Position numbers and translations under genes: made by a program
Assembly (NCBI GenBank): GCA_017625185.1
Contig: JAGALN010000147.1
Location: 1 to 5,438, forward strand
Reading direction: 5' to 3'
From: Clostridia bacterium
Lineage (GTDB): Bacteria > Bacillota > Clostridia > Monoglobales > Monoglobaceae
Length of the DNA: 5,438 nucleotides
Shown here: positions 1 to 5,438 of the stretch, piece by piece
Layout: every line of letters begins with the position of its first letter
Numbering within the stretch: position 1 is the stretch's first letter
Notes under the pieces: generated by a model
Database searches by the model: none
What the model saw: the letters and a program-made list of their open reading frames with translations, nothing else
What the model was told of the DNA's origin: nothing

Positions 1-497
1 AAGAATTTATGCAACGTCTATCCGTTCTTCCCTGCTCATTTCCCTTACGACTTGCAGCTATTTTCTACTGGTTTCATTCGGTAGGCGATTATCAAAAACG
101 ATGCGACTCATCCATAAAACTTCTCAAACCGGACAGAAAAACCTATCAGCATTTTATGACGCTGATCCAATATCAGAATTCCCCGTTTCCGGCAACTCTT
201 GCCGAAACCCGCCGTTTTATCGGTAATCACGGAAAGGTAATTTTCACTGAGCTTTTAGAATGGCGTTCCATTCAGTTTCAGGAAAGCATGGACATTGCCA
301 AACATTTTTTTGCGGAAATACAAGAAAAAAAGCTCTGTTGCTCTATTCCGGAACTCGCCATCAAAGGACATGATTTAATGAAAAAAGGTCTTTCCGGAAC
401 AGAAATCGGTCAAGCACTTTCCGCTGTTTTCTATCAGGTGACAGAGGGAAATCTTCCCAACGAAAAAAAAGCATTACTAAAATTCTTATTTTCCTAA
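1..497 (+). CDS. cca: CCA-adding tRNA nucleotidyltransferase, C-terminal part (5' end outside window)
   Basis: This is the 3' portion of a gene. The reading frame (codons from base 3) is open to the left edge, so the first internal Met at base 9 is not a credible start. About 164 residues are visible, ending at TAA 495-497. The family adds or repairs the 3' CCA of tRNAs using CTP and ATP. Its catalytic nucleotidyltransferase head is at the N terminus and is not in the window. What is seen is the helical body and tail. There is an LRLAAIFYWFH segment where relatives have an HD-like region, but the metal-binding HD pair is absent. Near the C terminus is the run ELAIKGHDLMKKGLSGTEIG, followed by LPNEKKALLKFL. 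That LxIxGxDLxxxGxxGxxIG pattern, followed by a V...G.L.N segment, is typical of the tail of bacterial CCA/poly(A) polymerase family proteins. A poly(A) polymerase or other class II nucleotidyltransferase cannot be excluded without the head domain. Identification rests on recalled family patterns. Confidence 0.72.
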   Translation, partial: EFMQRLSVLPCSFPLRLAAIFYWFHSVGDYQKRCDSSIKLLKPDRKTYQHFMTLIQYQNSPFPATLAETRRFIGNHGKVIFTELLEWRSIQFQESMDIAKHFFAEIQEKKLCCSIPELAIKGHDLMKKGLSGTEIGQALSAVFYQVTEGNLPNEKKALLKFLFS

Positions 498-505
498 ATT
501 CTGTA

Positions 506-534
506 TTGCTTTTTCTTCTGTGATTCGTTATAAT
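506..534 (+). promoter_or_regulatory. Candidate sigma-A type promoter for tmk-metK
   Basis: A perfect TATAAT (-10) lies at 529-534. Exactly 17 bases upstream is TTGCTT (506-511), which keeps the TTG of the -35 consensus but matches only 3 of 6 positions. It sits 8 bases after the upstream stop codon, in an AT-rich gap. Transcription would begin near base 541, leaving a leader of about 45 bases before the tmk ATG. That leader is too short for a SAM riboswitch. Inferred from consensus match and position only. Confidence 0.6.
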
Positions 535-575
535 AAGTAGTTGAGAATGATTGTATCCTGTTGCTCCAGGAAGAT

Positions 576-580
576 AAGGA
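576..580 (+). promoter_or_regulatory. Ribosome binding site of tmk
   Basis: AAGGA is followed by a 6-base spacer and then ATG at 587. This supports 587 as the tmk start, consistent with the P-loop beginning at residue 11, as is normal for this family. Confidence 0.7.
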
Positions 581-586
581 AAAACC

Positions 587-1216
587 ATGAGACAAGGAAA
601 GTTTATTGTATTAGAGGGATTAGACGGCTGCGGCAAGAGCACCCAGTTGAAGCGTTTGGCAGATAGCTTAACCCAAAAGGGCGAAGCTGTTATCCTAACC
701 GCAGAACCTACCGATTTCGAAACCGGAGCATATTTGCGCCGGATTTTATCGGAGAGTCAAAGCAAGAACATGTATCTACAGGCCGCGCTTTTTTTGGCAG
801 ACCGCCTGGAACATATCACCCATCCGGAGTTTGGTATCCGCCAGTATTTAGAAAAAGGCTATACTGTTATTTGTGATAGGTATTACTATTCTTCCTTTGC
901 CTATCAGGGCACTGCCAGTGATATTGATTGGGTTATGGATACCAATTTGAACTGTCGGGAAATGTTAACTCCGGATTTATGTATCTTTCTGGATGTAAAT
1001 CCCGATACTTGCAAAGAACGGATTGACAAAGTCAGGGAAAAACCGGAACTTTACGAAAAGGATGTGGCCCTGATGCGGGAAATCCGCAATAATTTTTTAC
1101 GTATATTAGACAAGCTCAAGGCAAAACAAAACATCGCTGTCATTGATGCCAACCGAAGCCTTGATGATGTAGAAAAGGAGATTTTTGACCATGTACAAAA
1201 GACTTTTTACCTCTGA
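587..1216 (+). CDS. tmk: Thymidylate kinase (dTMP kinase)
   Basis: Cytoplasmic enzyme that phosphorylates dTMP to dTDP with ATP, an essential step toward dTTP. The protein is 209 residues, normal for bacterial TMK. Visible motifs are the Walker A P-loop GLDGCGKST (11-19), AEPT (39-42, the place of the REPGGT segment of E. coli TMK), DRYYYSS (97-103) followed by AYQG (105-108) for dTMP binding, and PDLCIFLDV (129-137). An Arg-rich LID region with ERIDKVRE lies around 144-151. The EPT form instead of REPGGT is a known variant in Firmicutes and archaea, so a TMK-like paralogue is possible, but every core motif is intact. A promoter candidate and ribosome binding site lie directly upstream. The 3' end overlaps metK by 26 bases in another frame, which implies co-transcription and perhaps translational coupling. 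The TMK-metK pairing has no obvious pathway logic. Confidence 0.88.
   Translation: MRQGKFIVLEGLDGCGKSTQLKRLADSLTQKGEAVILTAEPTDFETGAYLRRILSESQSKNMYLQAALFLADRLEHITHPEFGIRQYLEKGYTVICDRYYYSSFAYQGTASDIDWVMDTNLNCREMLTPDLCIFLDVNPDTCKERIDKVREKPELYEKDVALMREIRNNFLRILDKLKAKQNIAVIDANRSLDDVEKEIFDHVQKTFYL
1173..1180 (+). promoter_or_regulatory. Ribosome binding site of metK, inside tmk
   Basis: AAAAGGAG lies within the last codons of tmk, 10 bases before ATG 1191. An in-frame TTG at 1185 would add two residues but is only 4 bases away from this site, too close for good initiation. The ATG is therefore the preferred start. Confidence 0.65.
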
Positions 1217-2339
1217 ATCGGTAACTGAAGGACATCCGGATAAAATTTCTGATTTGATTTCCGATGCCATTTTAGATGCAATTATCAAAGAAGACCCCAA
1301 CGCCCGGGTTGCCTGCGAGGTTACGGTAACCACCGGCTTGGATCTTGTTGTGGGAGAAATCAGCACCACAACCTATGTGGATATTCCCCATTTGGTACGG
1401 GAAACCGTGCGGAGTATCGGCTATGACCGTGCAAAATACGGGTTCGATTGCGACACCTGTGCCGTCATGTCTGCCATTGATGAGCAGTCCCCCGATATCG
1501 CCATGGGCGTTGATGACGACGGTACCGGTCTGGGCGCCGGTGACCAGGGCATGATGTTTGGATTTGCCTGCGACGAAACCGAAGAATATATGCCCCTGCC
1601 TATCGCTCTGTCCCACAAGCTGTGCAAAAAGCTGACCGAGGTTCGTAAAAACGGGACCCTCTCCTACCTTCGTCCCGACGGAAAATCCCAGGTTACAGTA
1701 GAATACAACGAGGACGGTAGTGTTAAGAGAATTGATACTGTGGTGGTTTCCACCCAGCATGATGACGCCATTGCGATTGAGAATTTGCGTGAAGATATCA
1801 AGAGAGAGGTTATTCTCCCTGTGATTGACCCAGCTCTTTTAGATGCGGATACCAAGTACTTTATCAATCCCACAGGTCGATTTGTCATCGGTGGTCCTCA
1901 GGGGGATTCCGGACACACTGGCCGAAAGATTATTGTAGATACCTATGGCGGCTATGCCAGCCATGGCGGCGGTGCATTCTCCGGGAAAGATCCCACTAAA
2001 GTTGACAGAAGTGCCGCTTACGCAGCACGGTATGTTGCCAAAAATGTTGTTGCAGCAGGGCTTGCCAAAGCCTGTGAGGTGCAGCTGGCTTATGCCATTG
2101 GTGTTGCACAGCCGGTATCATTGCGGATTGATACCAGGGGCACCGGCGTTATTTCTGATAGCGAAATTGCATTGCGGGTTTCCAAGGTCTTTGATTTGAG
2201 CCCCGGTGGCATCATTCGAACTTTAGATTTACGCAAGCCGATTTATAAACAAACTGCAGCTTATGGTCACTTTGGTCGAAACGACTTAGATTTACCATGG
2301 GAACGCCTCGATAAGGTTGAAGCCCTCAAAAATGCTTAA
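1191..2339 (+). CDS. metK: S-adenosylmethionine synthetase (methionine adenosyltransferase)
   Basis: Makes S-adenosylmethionine from methionine and ATP, releasing phosphate and pyrophosphate. It is normally a cytoplasmic homotetramer using Mg2+ and K+. From ATG 1191 the protein has 382 residues, the usual family length. Motifs are [13 protein letters not shown] (6-18, with the catalytic His15 and metal-binding Asp17), [11 protein letters not shown] (115-125, a MetK signature), [13 protein letters not shown] (234-246) and [19 protein letters not shown] (259-277, the second signature). The C-terminal AAYGHFGR is at 356-363. One deviation is His242 where the motif normally reads GDxGLTGRK. E. 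coli Cys239 of that motif corresponds to Ser240 here, a common replacement. The start overlaps the end of tmk by 26 bases, so there is no room for the S-box leader that often controls metK in Firmicutes. Expression should depend on the tmk promoter. The identification is secure; the effect of His242 is unknown. Confidence 0.97.
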   Translation: MYKRLFTSESVTEGHPDKISDLISDAILDAIIKEDPNARVACEVTVTTGLDLVVGEISTTTYVDIPHLVRETVRSIGYDRAKYGFDCDTCAVMSAIDEQSPDIAMGVDDDGTGLGAGDQGMMFGFACDETEEYMPLPIALSHKLCKKLTEVRKNGTLSYLRPDGKSQVTVEYNEDGSVKRIDTVVVSTQHDDAIAIENLREDIKREVILPVIDPALLDADTKYFINPTGRFVIGGPQGDSGHTGRKIIVDTYGGYASHGGGAFSGKDPTKVDRSAAYAARYVAKNVVAAGLAKACEVQLAYAIGVAQPVSLRIDTRGTGVISDSEIALRVSKVFDLSPGGIIRTLDLRKPIYKQTAAYGHFGRNDLDLPWERLDKVEALKNA

Positions 2340-2352
2340 ATTCAAACCCTAC

Positions 2353-2375
2353 GGGAGCGGACAACATCCGCTCCC
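2353..2375 (+). terminator. Hairpin between metK and rqcH, possible weak or leaky terminator
   Basis: A perfect 9-bp inverted repeat, GGGAGCGGA (2353-2361) and TCCGCTCCC (2367-2375), encloses a 5-base loop, CAACA. It begins 13 bases after the metK stop. The tract that follows is only pyrimidine-rich (TCTCTATTCTT, 2376-2386), not a clean U-run, so termination may be partial. The rqcH ribosome binding site starts right after it and I see no convincing separate promoter in the gap. It could instead stabilise the metK mRNA 3' end or mark a processing site. Confidence 0.55.
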
Positions 2376-2387
2376 TCTCTATTCTTG

Positions 2388-2397
2388 TAAGGAGGTG
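2388..2397 (+). promoter_or_regulatory. Strong ribosome binding site of rqcH
   Basis: TAAGGAGGTG is close to a full anti-Shine-Dalgarno complement, with GGAGG ending 7 bases before ATG 2403. It fixes the rqcH start and predicts efficient translation. Confidence 0.85.
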
Positions 2398-2402
2398 CTC
2401 TG

Positions 2403-4148
2403 ATGTCCTACGACGGCATGGTAACCCATGGGGTTGCCCACGAATTAAACCATATCATTGTCGGCGGAAAAATTGACAAAATCCATCAGCCGGAGCGAGA
2501 TGAAATTATTCTTCAAATTCGCACCCAGACCGGGACCCACCGTCTTCTTCTTTCTGCCAACGCCTCCCATCCAAGGGTGCATTTAACAAAAATTTCCCGG
2601 GAAAATCCTATGACCCCGCCCATGCTCTGTATGCTGATGCGGAAACATTTTCAAGGAAATAAAATTCTAAAGATTACCCAAGAGGGGTTTGACAGGATTC
2701 TTCGGATTGAAACCGAGGGCAGAAACGAAATGGGAGATTTGTGCCACCGTTTCATCGTTGTTGAGATTATGGGTCGGCACAGTAATATTATTTTGCTGGA
2801 TGAAAACAACCGTATTATGGACAGCGCCAAGCATGTAGACTTTACTGTCAGCGCCGTCCGGCAAATTCTACCCGGTCTTTTCTATGAAGCACCACCGACA
2901 CAGGAGAAACTATCGCCGGACAACTATTCACTTTTGGACTTGATGACCAAGCTGGATAACGCTCCGGAGGATACCTTATTGGATAAGTTTCTTCTCTCCG
3001 CCTTTACTGGTTTGAGCCCCCTTCTGGCGCGGGAAATAGTCTACCGCTTCTGCCAAAACACCAAGGTTACCCGAGGCGAGGTCAATACCGCCTCCTTTTT
3101 GACCGAAACGGACAGTTTCTTAAAAGAAATCTGTGCAAACCAATACAAGCCAACCCTAGTCATTTCTCAAACCGAGAAAAAACCAACCGCTTTCTCCTGT
3201 ATGCGTCTAACCCAATACGAGGGTGGTGCCGCCTTGGAAGGATCCGAGTCCATCAGCGCCGTTATTGACGCTTATTATGAAAAACGTGCACAAAAAGATT
3301 CCATGAACCAACGGATGGGCCATCTATATAAGCTGGTCCAGAACAACATAGAACGGTGTGAAAAAAAGCTGGTTTTGCATCGGGAAAACCTGAAAAAATC
3401 TCAAGACAGAGAAACCTATAAAATCTATGGCGATTTGATTACAGCCAACCTCTACCGCCTTTCTGGAGGCATGAGAACTCTTGAGGCGGAGAACTATTTT
3501 TCTGAAAATCTGGAACTGATTCAAATTCCTTTGCAGGAGGATTTAACTCCCTCCCAGAATGCACAACGGTATTACAAACTCTATACCAAGGCGAAAATGA
3601 CCGAGCTCCATGCTACCGAGGAAATTGCCAAAGCCGAGGAAGAAAAATCCTATCTAGAATCGGTTCTTGAATCGTTAGAAAAAGCAGAAACCCCTGCCGA
3701 TCTTGCCGAAATCAAAGGAGAGCTTATGGATGAGGGATATATCCCCAAAACAACTACCAAGCAAGCAAAATCCCAAAAGAAGTCTGAACCCATGCGGTAT
3801 CTTTCCTCTGATGGACTTGAAATTTTAGTTGGTCGAAATAACAAGCAGAACGACGAACTAACCATCCGGATGGCATACTCCACCGACTGGTGGTTCCACA
3901 CCAAGGAGATTCCCGGCTCCCATGTGATTGTCCGTACCAAAGGAGAGCAGGAAATTCCCGACAACACCGTTCTTGAAGCGGCAGCTCTTGCAGCATACTA
4001 TAGCAAAGCCCAGAACTCCTCCAAGGTTCCGGTAGACTACACCACCGTCAAGAATGTCAAAAAACCGAACGGCGCCAAGCCGGGCATGGTCATTTACGAC
4101 CATTATTATACTCTATATATTGACCCAAAATTGCCGAACGAAGGGTAA
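2403..4148 (+). CDS. rqcH: Ribosome quality control factor RqcH (Rqc2/NEMF family, formerly FbpA-like fibronectin-binding protein)
   Basis: RqcH binds the split 50S subunit that still carries peptidyl-tRNA and recruits tRNA-Ala to add a C-terminal alanine tail, which marks the stalled chain for proteolysis. The protein is 581 residues, near the usual length. The N-terminal NFACT-N domain spans about 1-175 and contains KIDKIHQP (23-30), NPMTPPMLCMLMRKH (68-82), GFDRI (95-99) and EIMGRHSN (121-128). Asp97 and Arg98 fall at the same numbers as the residues known to be needed for alanine tailing in B. subtilis. A helix-hairpin-helix-like stretch (GLSPLLAREIVYR, 203-215) follows. Next comes a long coiled-coil middle (about 290-435) with YGDLITANLYRLSGG and NAQRYYKLYTKAK, then a Lys-rich linker (449-461). 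The C-terminal NFACT-R domain (465-581) holds DWWFHTKEIPGSHV. Older databases call such proteins fibronectin-binding, and no secretion signal is seen. It sits 63 bases after metK and ends just before a terminator. Confidence 0.95.
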   Translation: MSYDGMVTHGVAHELNHIIVGGKIDKIHQPERDEIILQIRTQTGTHRLLLSANASHPRVHLTKISRENPMTPPMLCMLMRKHFQGNKILKITQEGFDRILRIETEGRNEMGDLCHRFIVVEIMGRHSNIILLDENNRIMDSAKHVDFTVSAVRQILPGLFYEAPPTQEKLSPDNYSLLDLMTKLDNAPEDTLLDKFLLSAFTGLSPLLAREIVYRFCQNTKVTRGEVNTASFLTETDSFLKEICANQYKPTLVISQTEKKPTAFSCMRLTQYEGGAALEGSESISAVIDAYYEKRAQKDSMNQRMGHLYKLVQNNIERCEKKLVLHRENLKKSQDRETYKIYGDLITANLYRLSGGMRTLEAENYFSENLELIQIPLQEDLTPSQNAQRYYKLYTKAKMTELHATEEIAKAEEEKSYLESVLESLEKAETPADLAEIKGELMDEGYIPKTTTKQAKSQKKSEPMRYLSSDGLEILVGRNNKQNDELTIRMAYSTDWWFHTKEIPGSHVIVRTKGEQEIPDNTVLEAAALAAYYSKAQNSSKVPVDYTTVKNVKKPNGAKPGMVIYDHYYTLYIDPKLPNEG

Positions 4149-4156
4149 TGAAACCG

Positions 4157-4183
4157 AAAAAGCCGCCATTTGGCGGCTTTTTT
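4157..4183. terminator. Bidirectional rho-independent terminator between rqcH and hydF
   Basis: The core stem is GCCGCC (4162-4167) with GGCGGC (4172-4177) around an ATTT loop. AAAAA (4157-4161) and TTTTTT (4178-4183) flank it. On the plus strand the hairpin is followed by six Ts, and on the minus strand by five, so it should end both the rqcH and the hydF transcripts. The hydF stop codon (TAA, minus strand, 4184-4182) is embedded in its edge. The rqcH stop is only 8 bases before it. Confidence 0.92.
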
Positions 4184-5360
4184 AGTTTTCAAACACTTCT
4201 TTTGCACGAGCTAAAATACCATTTAGGGCGGCGATGGCAACGCCGTAGTTGACCACGGGTATGCCGACGTTCTCTAATGCACTCAGGCGGCTGGCAATCT
4301 CTTGCTTATTAATCATGCACATACCACAGGAAAGTGCCATACGGTAGGGTGTCAAATCCTCCGGGAACTGATACCCACTGACAAAGGTATACTCACACTT
4401 TGCTCCGGTCTTTTTTTCTATCATTTTAGGAATCTTTACCCTACCAATATCCTCGTGGGTACTGTTGTGGGTACACCCCTCTAAAACTAAAATCTTGTCT
4501 CCGGTTTGTAACTGTGCAATCCGTTCTGCACCTTTGAGATACTGGTCAAAGTTCCCTTTCTGCCGTGCCAGCAATATGGAAAAGGAAGTCAGCGGAATCT
4601 CCTTGGGGACAATGGCATCTACATAAGAGAAAATCTGGGAATCAGTCACCACTAAATCTACCCTTTTCAAATTCTCAAGTGCGGATACCAGAGTAGTTTC
4701 CTTAGTTACATACGCCTTGATTTCATGGTCAAGACAATCCCGCAGAAGCTGAACCTGAGGAAGAATTAACCGTCCTTTTGGAGCAGCACTGTCAATGGGA
4801 ACAACCATAACCACAGTGCTGCCTGCCGGCAATAAGTCACCAACAAGGGTGTCCTCCTCTTTCCCCTGGCTTTCCAAAATCCCAATCATCTTCTGTTTGA
4901 GCTCATCCAATCCGTTCTTACCATAGTTCTTCAAAAAGACGGCATTGGGGTAACGCTTTTCTATCTCAATAAGTTCCTTTTCGTTCAGAAGTTCGCATTT
5001 GGTAAAAACCAATATTCTATCCCGGTCTTTGGGAAGCTCCGGCACAACTGGATCAGCTGCACTGACCAGATACAGAATCAAATCTGCACGGGATGTAACC
5101 TTTTGGGTCTTCTCCATCCGCTGTTTTCCTAACTCGGTTTCATCTCCGAATCCGGCAGTATCAATCAATGCCACCGGCCCATAGGGAATCAACTCCATCG
5201 CCTTGATAACAGGGTCGGTGGTGGTGCCGGGAAGTTCGGAAACAATGGCAGCATCCTGCCCTAAAAGAAGATTAAACAAAGTAGACTTCCCCGCATTGGT
5301 TTTTCCTAAAATCGCAATATGTTTTCGCATGGAAAGCGGTGTTTTTTCCACTGTCCTCAC
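4182..5360 (-). CDS. hydF: [FeFe] hydrogenase H-cluster maturation GTPase HydF
   Basis: HydF is the scaffold on which the 2Fe subcluster of [FeFe] hydrogenase is assembled with the radical-SAM enzymes HydE and HydG, then passed to the apo-hydrogenase. From GTG 5360 it has 392 residues, close to the usual length. The N-terminal GTPase domain shows the P-loop GKTNAGKST (19-27), GTTTDP (45-50) and DTAG (67-70). The middle dimerisation domain has VPIDSAAPKGRLILPQ (187-202). The C-terminal cluster domain has EGCTH (294-298), DIGRVKIP (304-311), SCGMC (344-348) and NYGVAIA (371-377). Cluster-ligand cysteines 296, 345 and 348 are present, but the His usually preceding CxxC is Ser344. The G4 motif reads TKCE rather than NKxD, and the G5 SA is not recognisable. 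The start could also be GTG 5351 (three residues shorter). An ATG at residue 11 would remove the TP-containing N-terminal stretch seen in relatives. It is probably co-transcribed with the gene upstream. Confidence 0.95.
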   Translation of the reverse strand: MRTVEKTPLSMRKHIAILGKTNAGKSTLFNLLLGQDAAIVSELPGTTTDPVIKAMELIPYGPVALIDTAGFGDETELGKQRMEKTQKVTSRADLILYLVSAADPVVPELPKDRDRILVFTKCELLNEKELIEIEKRYPNAVFLKNYGKNGLDELKQKMIGILESQGKEEDTLVGDLLPAGSTVVMVVPIDSAAPKGRLILPQVQLLRDCLDHEIKAYVTKETTLVSALENLKRVDLVVTDSQIFSYVDAIVPKEIPLTSFSILLARQKGNFDQYLKGAERIAQLQTGDKILVLEGCTHNSTHEDIGRVKIPKMIEKKTGAKCEYTFVSGYQFPEDLTPYRMALSCGMCMINKQEIASRLSALENVGIPVVNYGVAIAALNGILARAKEVFEN

Positions 5361-5361
5361 A

Positions 5362-5369
5362 CCTTTCCT
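5362..5369 (-). promoter_or_regulatory. Ribosome binding site of hydF
   Basis: On the minus strand AGGAAAGG precedes the hydF start. The AGGA part is 5 bases from GTG 5360, while the AAAGG part is 10 bases from the in-frame GTG 5351. Both starts are therefore feasible, and 5360 is kept as the longer choice. Confidence 0.55.
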
Positions 5370-5374
5370 ATGTA

Positions 5375-5438
5375 CTAGAGTTCTGCAAGCACCGCTGTTC
5401 CCTCTTTGAGGGACGCCGGCACATCTAAAATTCGTTGA
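5375..5438 (-). CDS. C-terminal end of an unidentified gene upstream of hydF (partial)
   Basis: On the minus strand a frame enters from the right edge (first complete codon at 5437) and reads QRILDVPASLKEGTAVLAEL before TAG (5377-5375). The residues look like an ordinary soluble protein end. The stop lies 14 bases before the hydF GTG, the tight same-strand spacing of an operon with a ribosome binding site in the gap. I do not recognise the family from 20 residues. By analogy with other Clostridia, a hydrogenase maturation gene would be plausible, but nothing in this fragment shows it. An alternative frame in phase with hydF is also open to the edge, which keeps confidence moderate. Confidence 0.5.
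   Translation of the reverse strand, partial: QRILDVPASLKEGTAVLAEL

Noticed and set aside
554..576. Small hairpin (TCCTG/CAGGA) in the tmk leader as a riboswitch or attenuator
   Set aside because: Only 5 bp with a 6-base loop, no T-tract, and far too short for any known metabolite-binding RNA. It is within what chance would give.
547..666. A possible 39-codon upstream frame beginning with ATG 547 and overlapping the start of tmk
   Set aside because: It has no good ribosome binding site, starts almost at the predicted transcription start, and gives an Arg/Lys/Cys-rich product that looks like a frame shadow of tmk.
1185..1190. TTG at 1185 as the metK start
   Set aside because: It is only 4 bases from the ribosome binding site, and ATG 1191 gives the usual MetK N terminus with better spacing.
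1272..1760. Minus-strand 162-codon open frame inside metK
   Set aside because: It lies wholly within a strongly conserved gene, has no family resemblance and no ribosome binding site context; it is an antisense shadow.
3650..4103. Several overlapping minus-strand open frames in the 3' part of rqcH
   Set aside because: They overlap one another in different frames and fall under the well-matched NFACT-R domain. Their products are unlike known proteins and they look like shadows.
2403..4148. Reading the long gene as a fibronectin-binding adhesin
   Set aside because: That is the older database label for this family. The intact NFACT-N, coiled-coil and NFACT-R layout with Asp97/Arg98 and no signal peptide points to RqcH.
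1..5438. Mobile element, CRISPR, phage or defence system
   Set aside because: No transposase, integrase, repeat array, terminal repeats or toxin/defence motif is visible. All main frames are housekeeping or hydrogenase maturation genes.

Overview
The window looks like an ordinary chromosomal stretch from an anaerobic Firmicute, most likely of class Clostridia. The reasons are a RqcH of Bacillus/Clostridium type, strong AGGAGG-like ribosome binding sites, a sigma-A-like promoter, and a HydF, the GTPase that helps build the active-site cluster of [FeFe] hydrogenase. HydF implies an H2-metabolising anaerobe. I cannot place it more finely than that.

Layout. Bases 1-497 (+) carry the 3' end of a gene that looks like CCA-adding tRNA nucleotidyltransferase; its start lies outside the window. 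A short gap (498-586) holds a good candidate promoter. Then come tmk (587-1216, thymidylate kinase) and metK (1191-2339, S-adenosylmethionine synthetase), which overlap by 26 bases. After metK there is a perfect 9-bp hairpin, then a very strong ribosome binding site and rqcH (2403-4148), the ribosome quality control factor that adds alanine tails to stalled nascent chains. A compact bidirectional terminator (4157-4183) separates this rightward block from a leftward block. The leftward block is hydF (4182-5360, minus strand) and, upstream of it, the last 20 codons of an unidentified minus-strand gene that runs off the right edge.

How the genes relate. The rightward genes are housekeeping: tRNA 3' end maturation, dTTP supply, SAM supply and rescue of stalled 50S subunits. 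Their arrangement suggests one transcript from the promoter near 506-534 through tmk and metK, with partial or full read-through into rqcH. hydF belongs to a separate, convergent unit. Its partners hydE and hydG are not visible.

I found no mobile element, CRISPR array, RNA gene or undescribed system. The points most worth a second look are in hydF, where the usual His before the CxxC cluster motif is Ser and the G4/G5 nucleotide-specificity motifs are degenerate. Next are a Leu-to-His change in the MetK GDxGLTGRK motif, and the fact that metK has no leader of its own.
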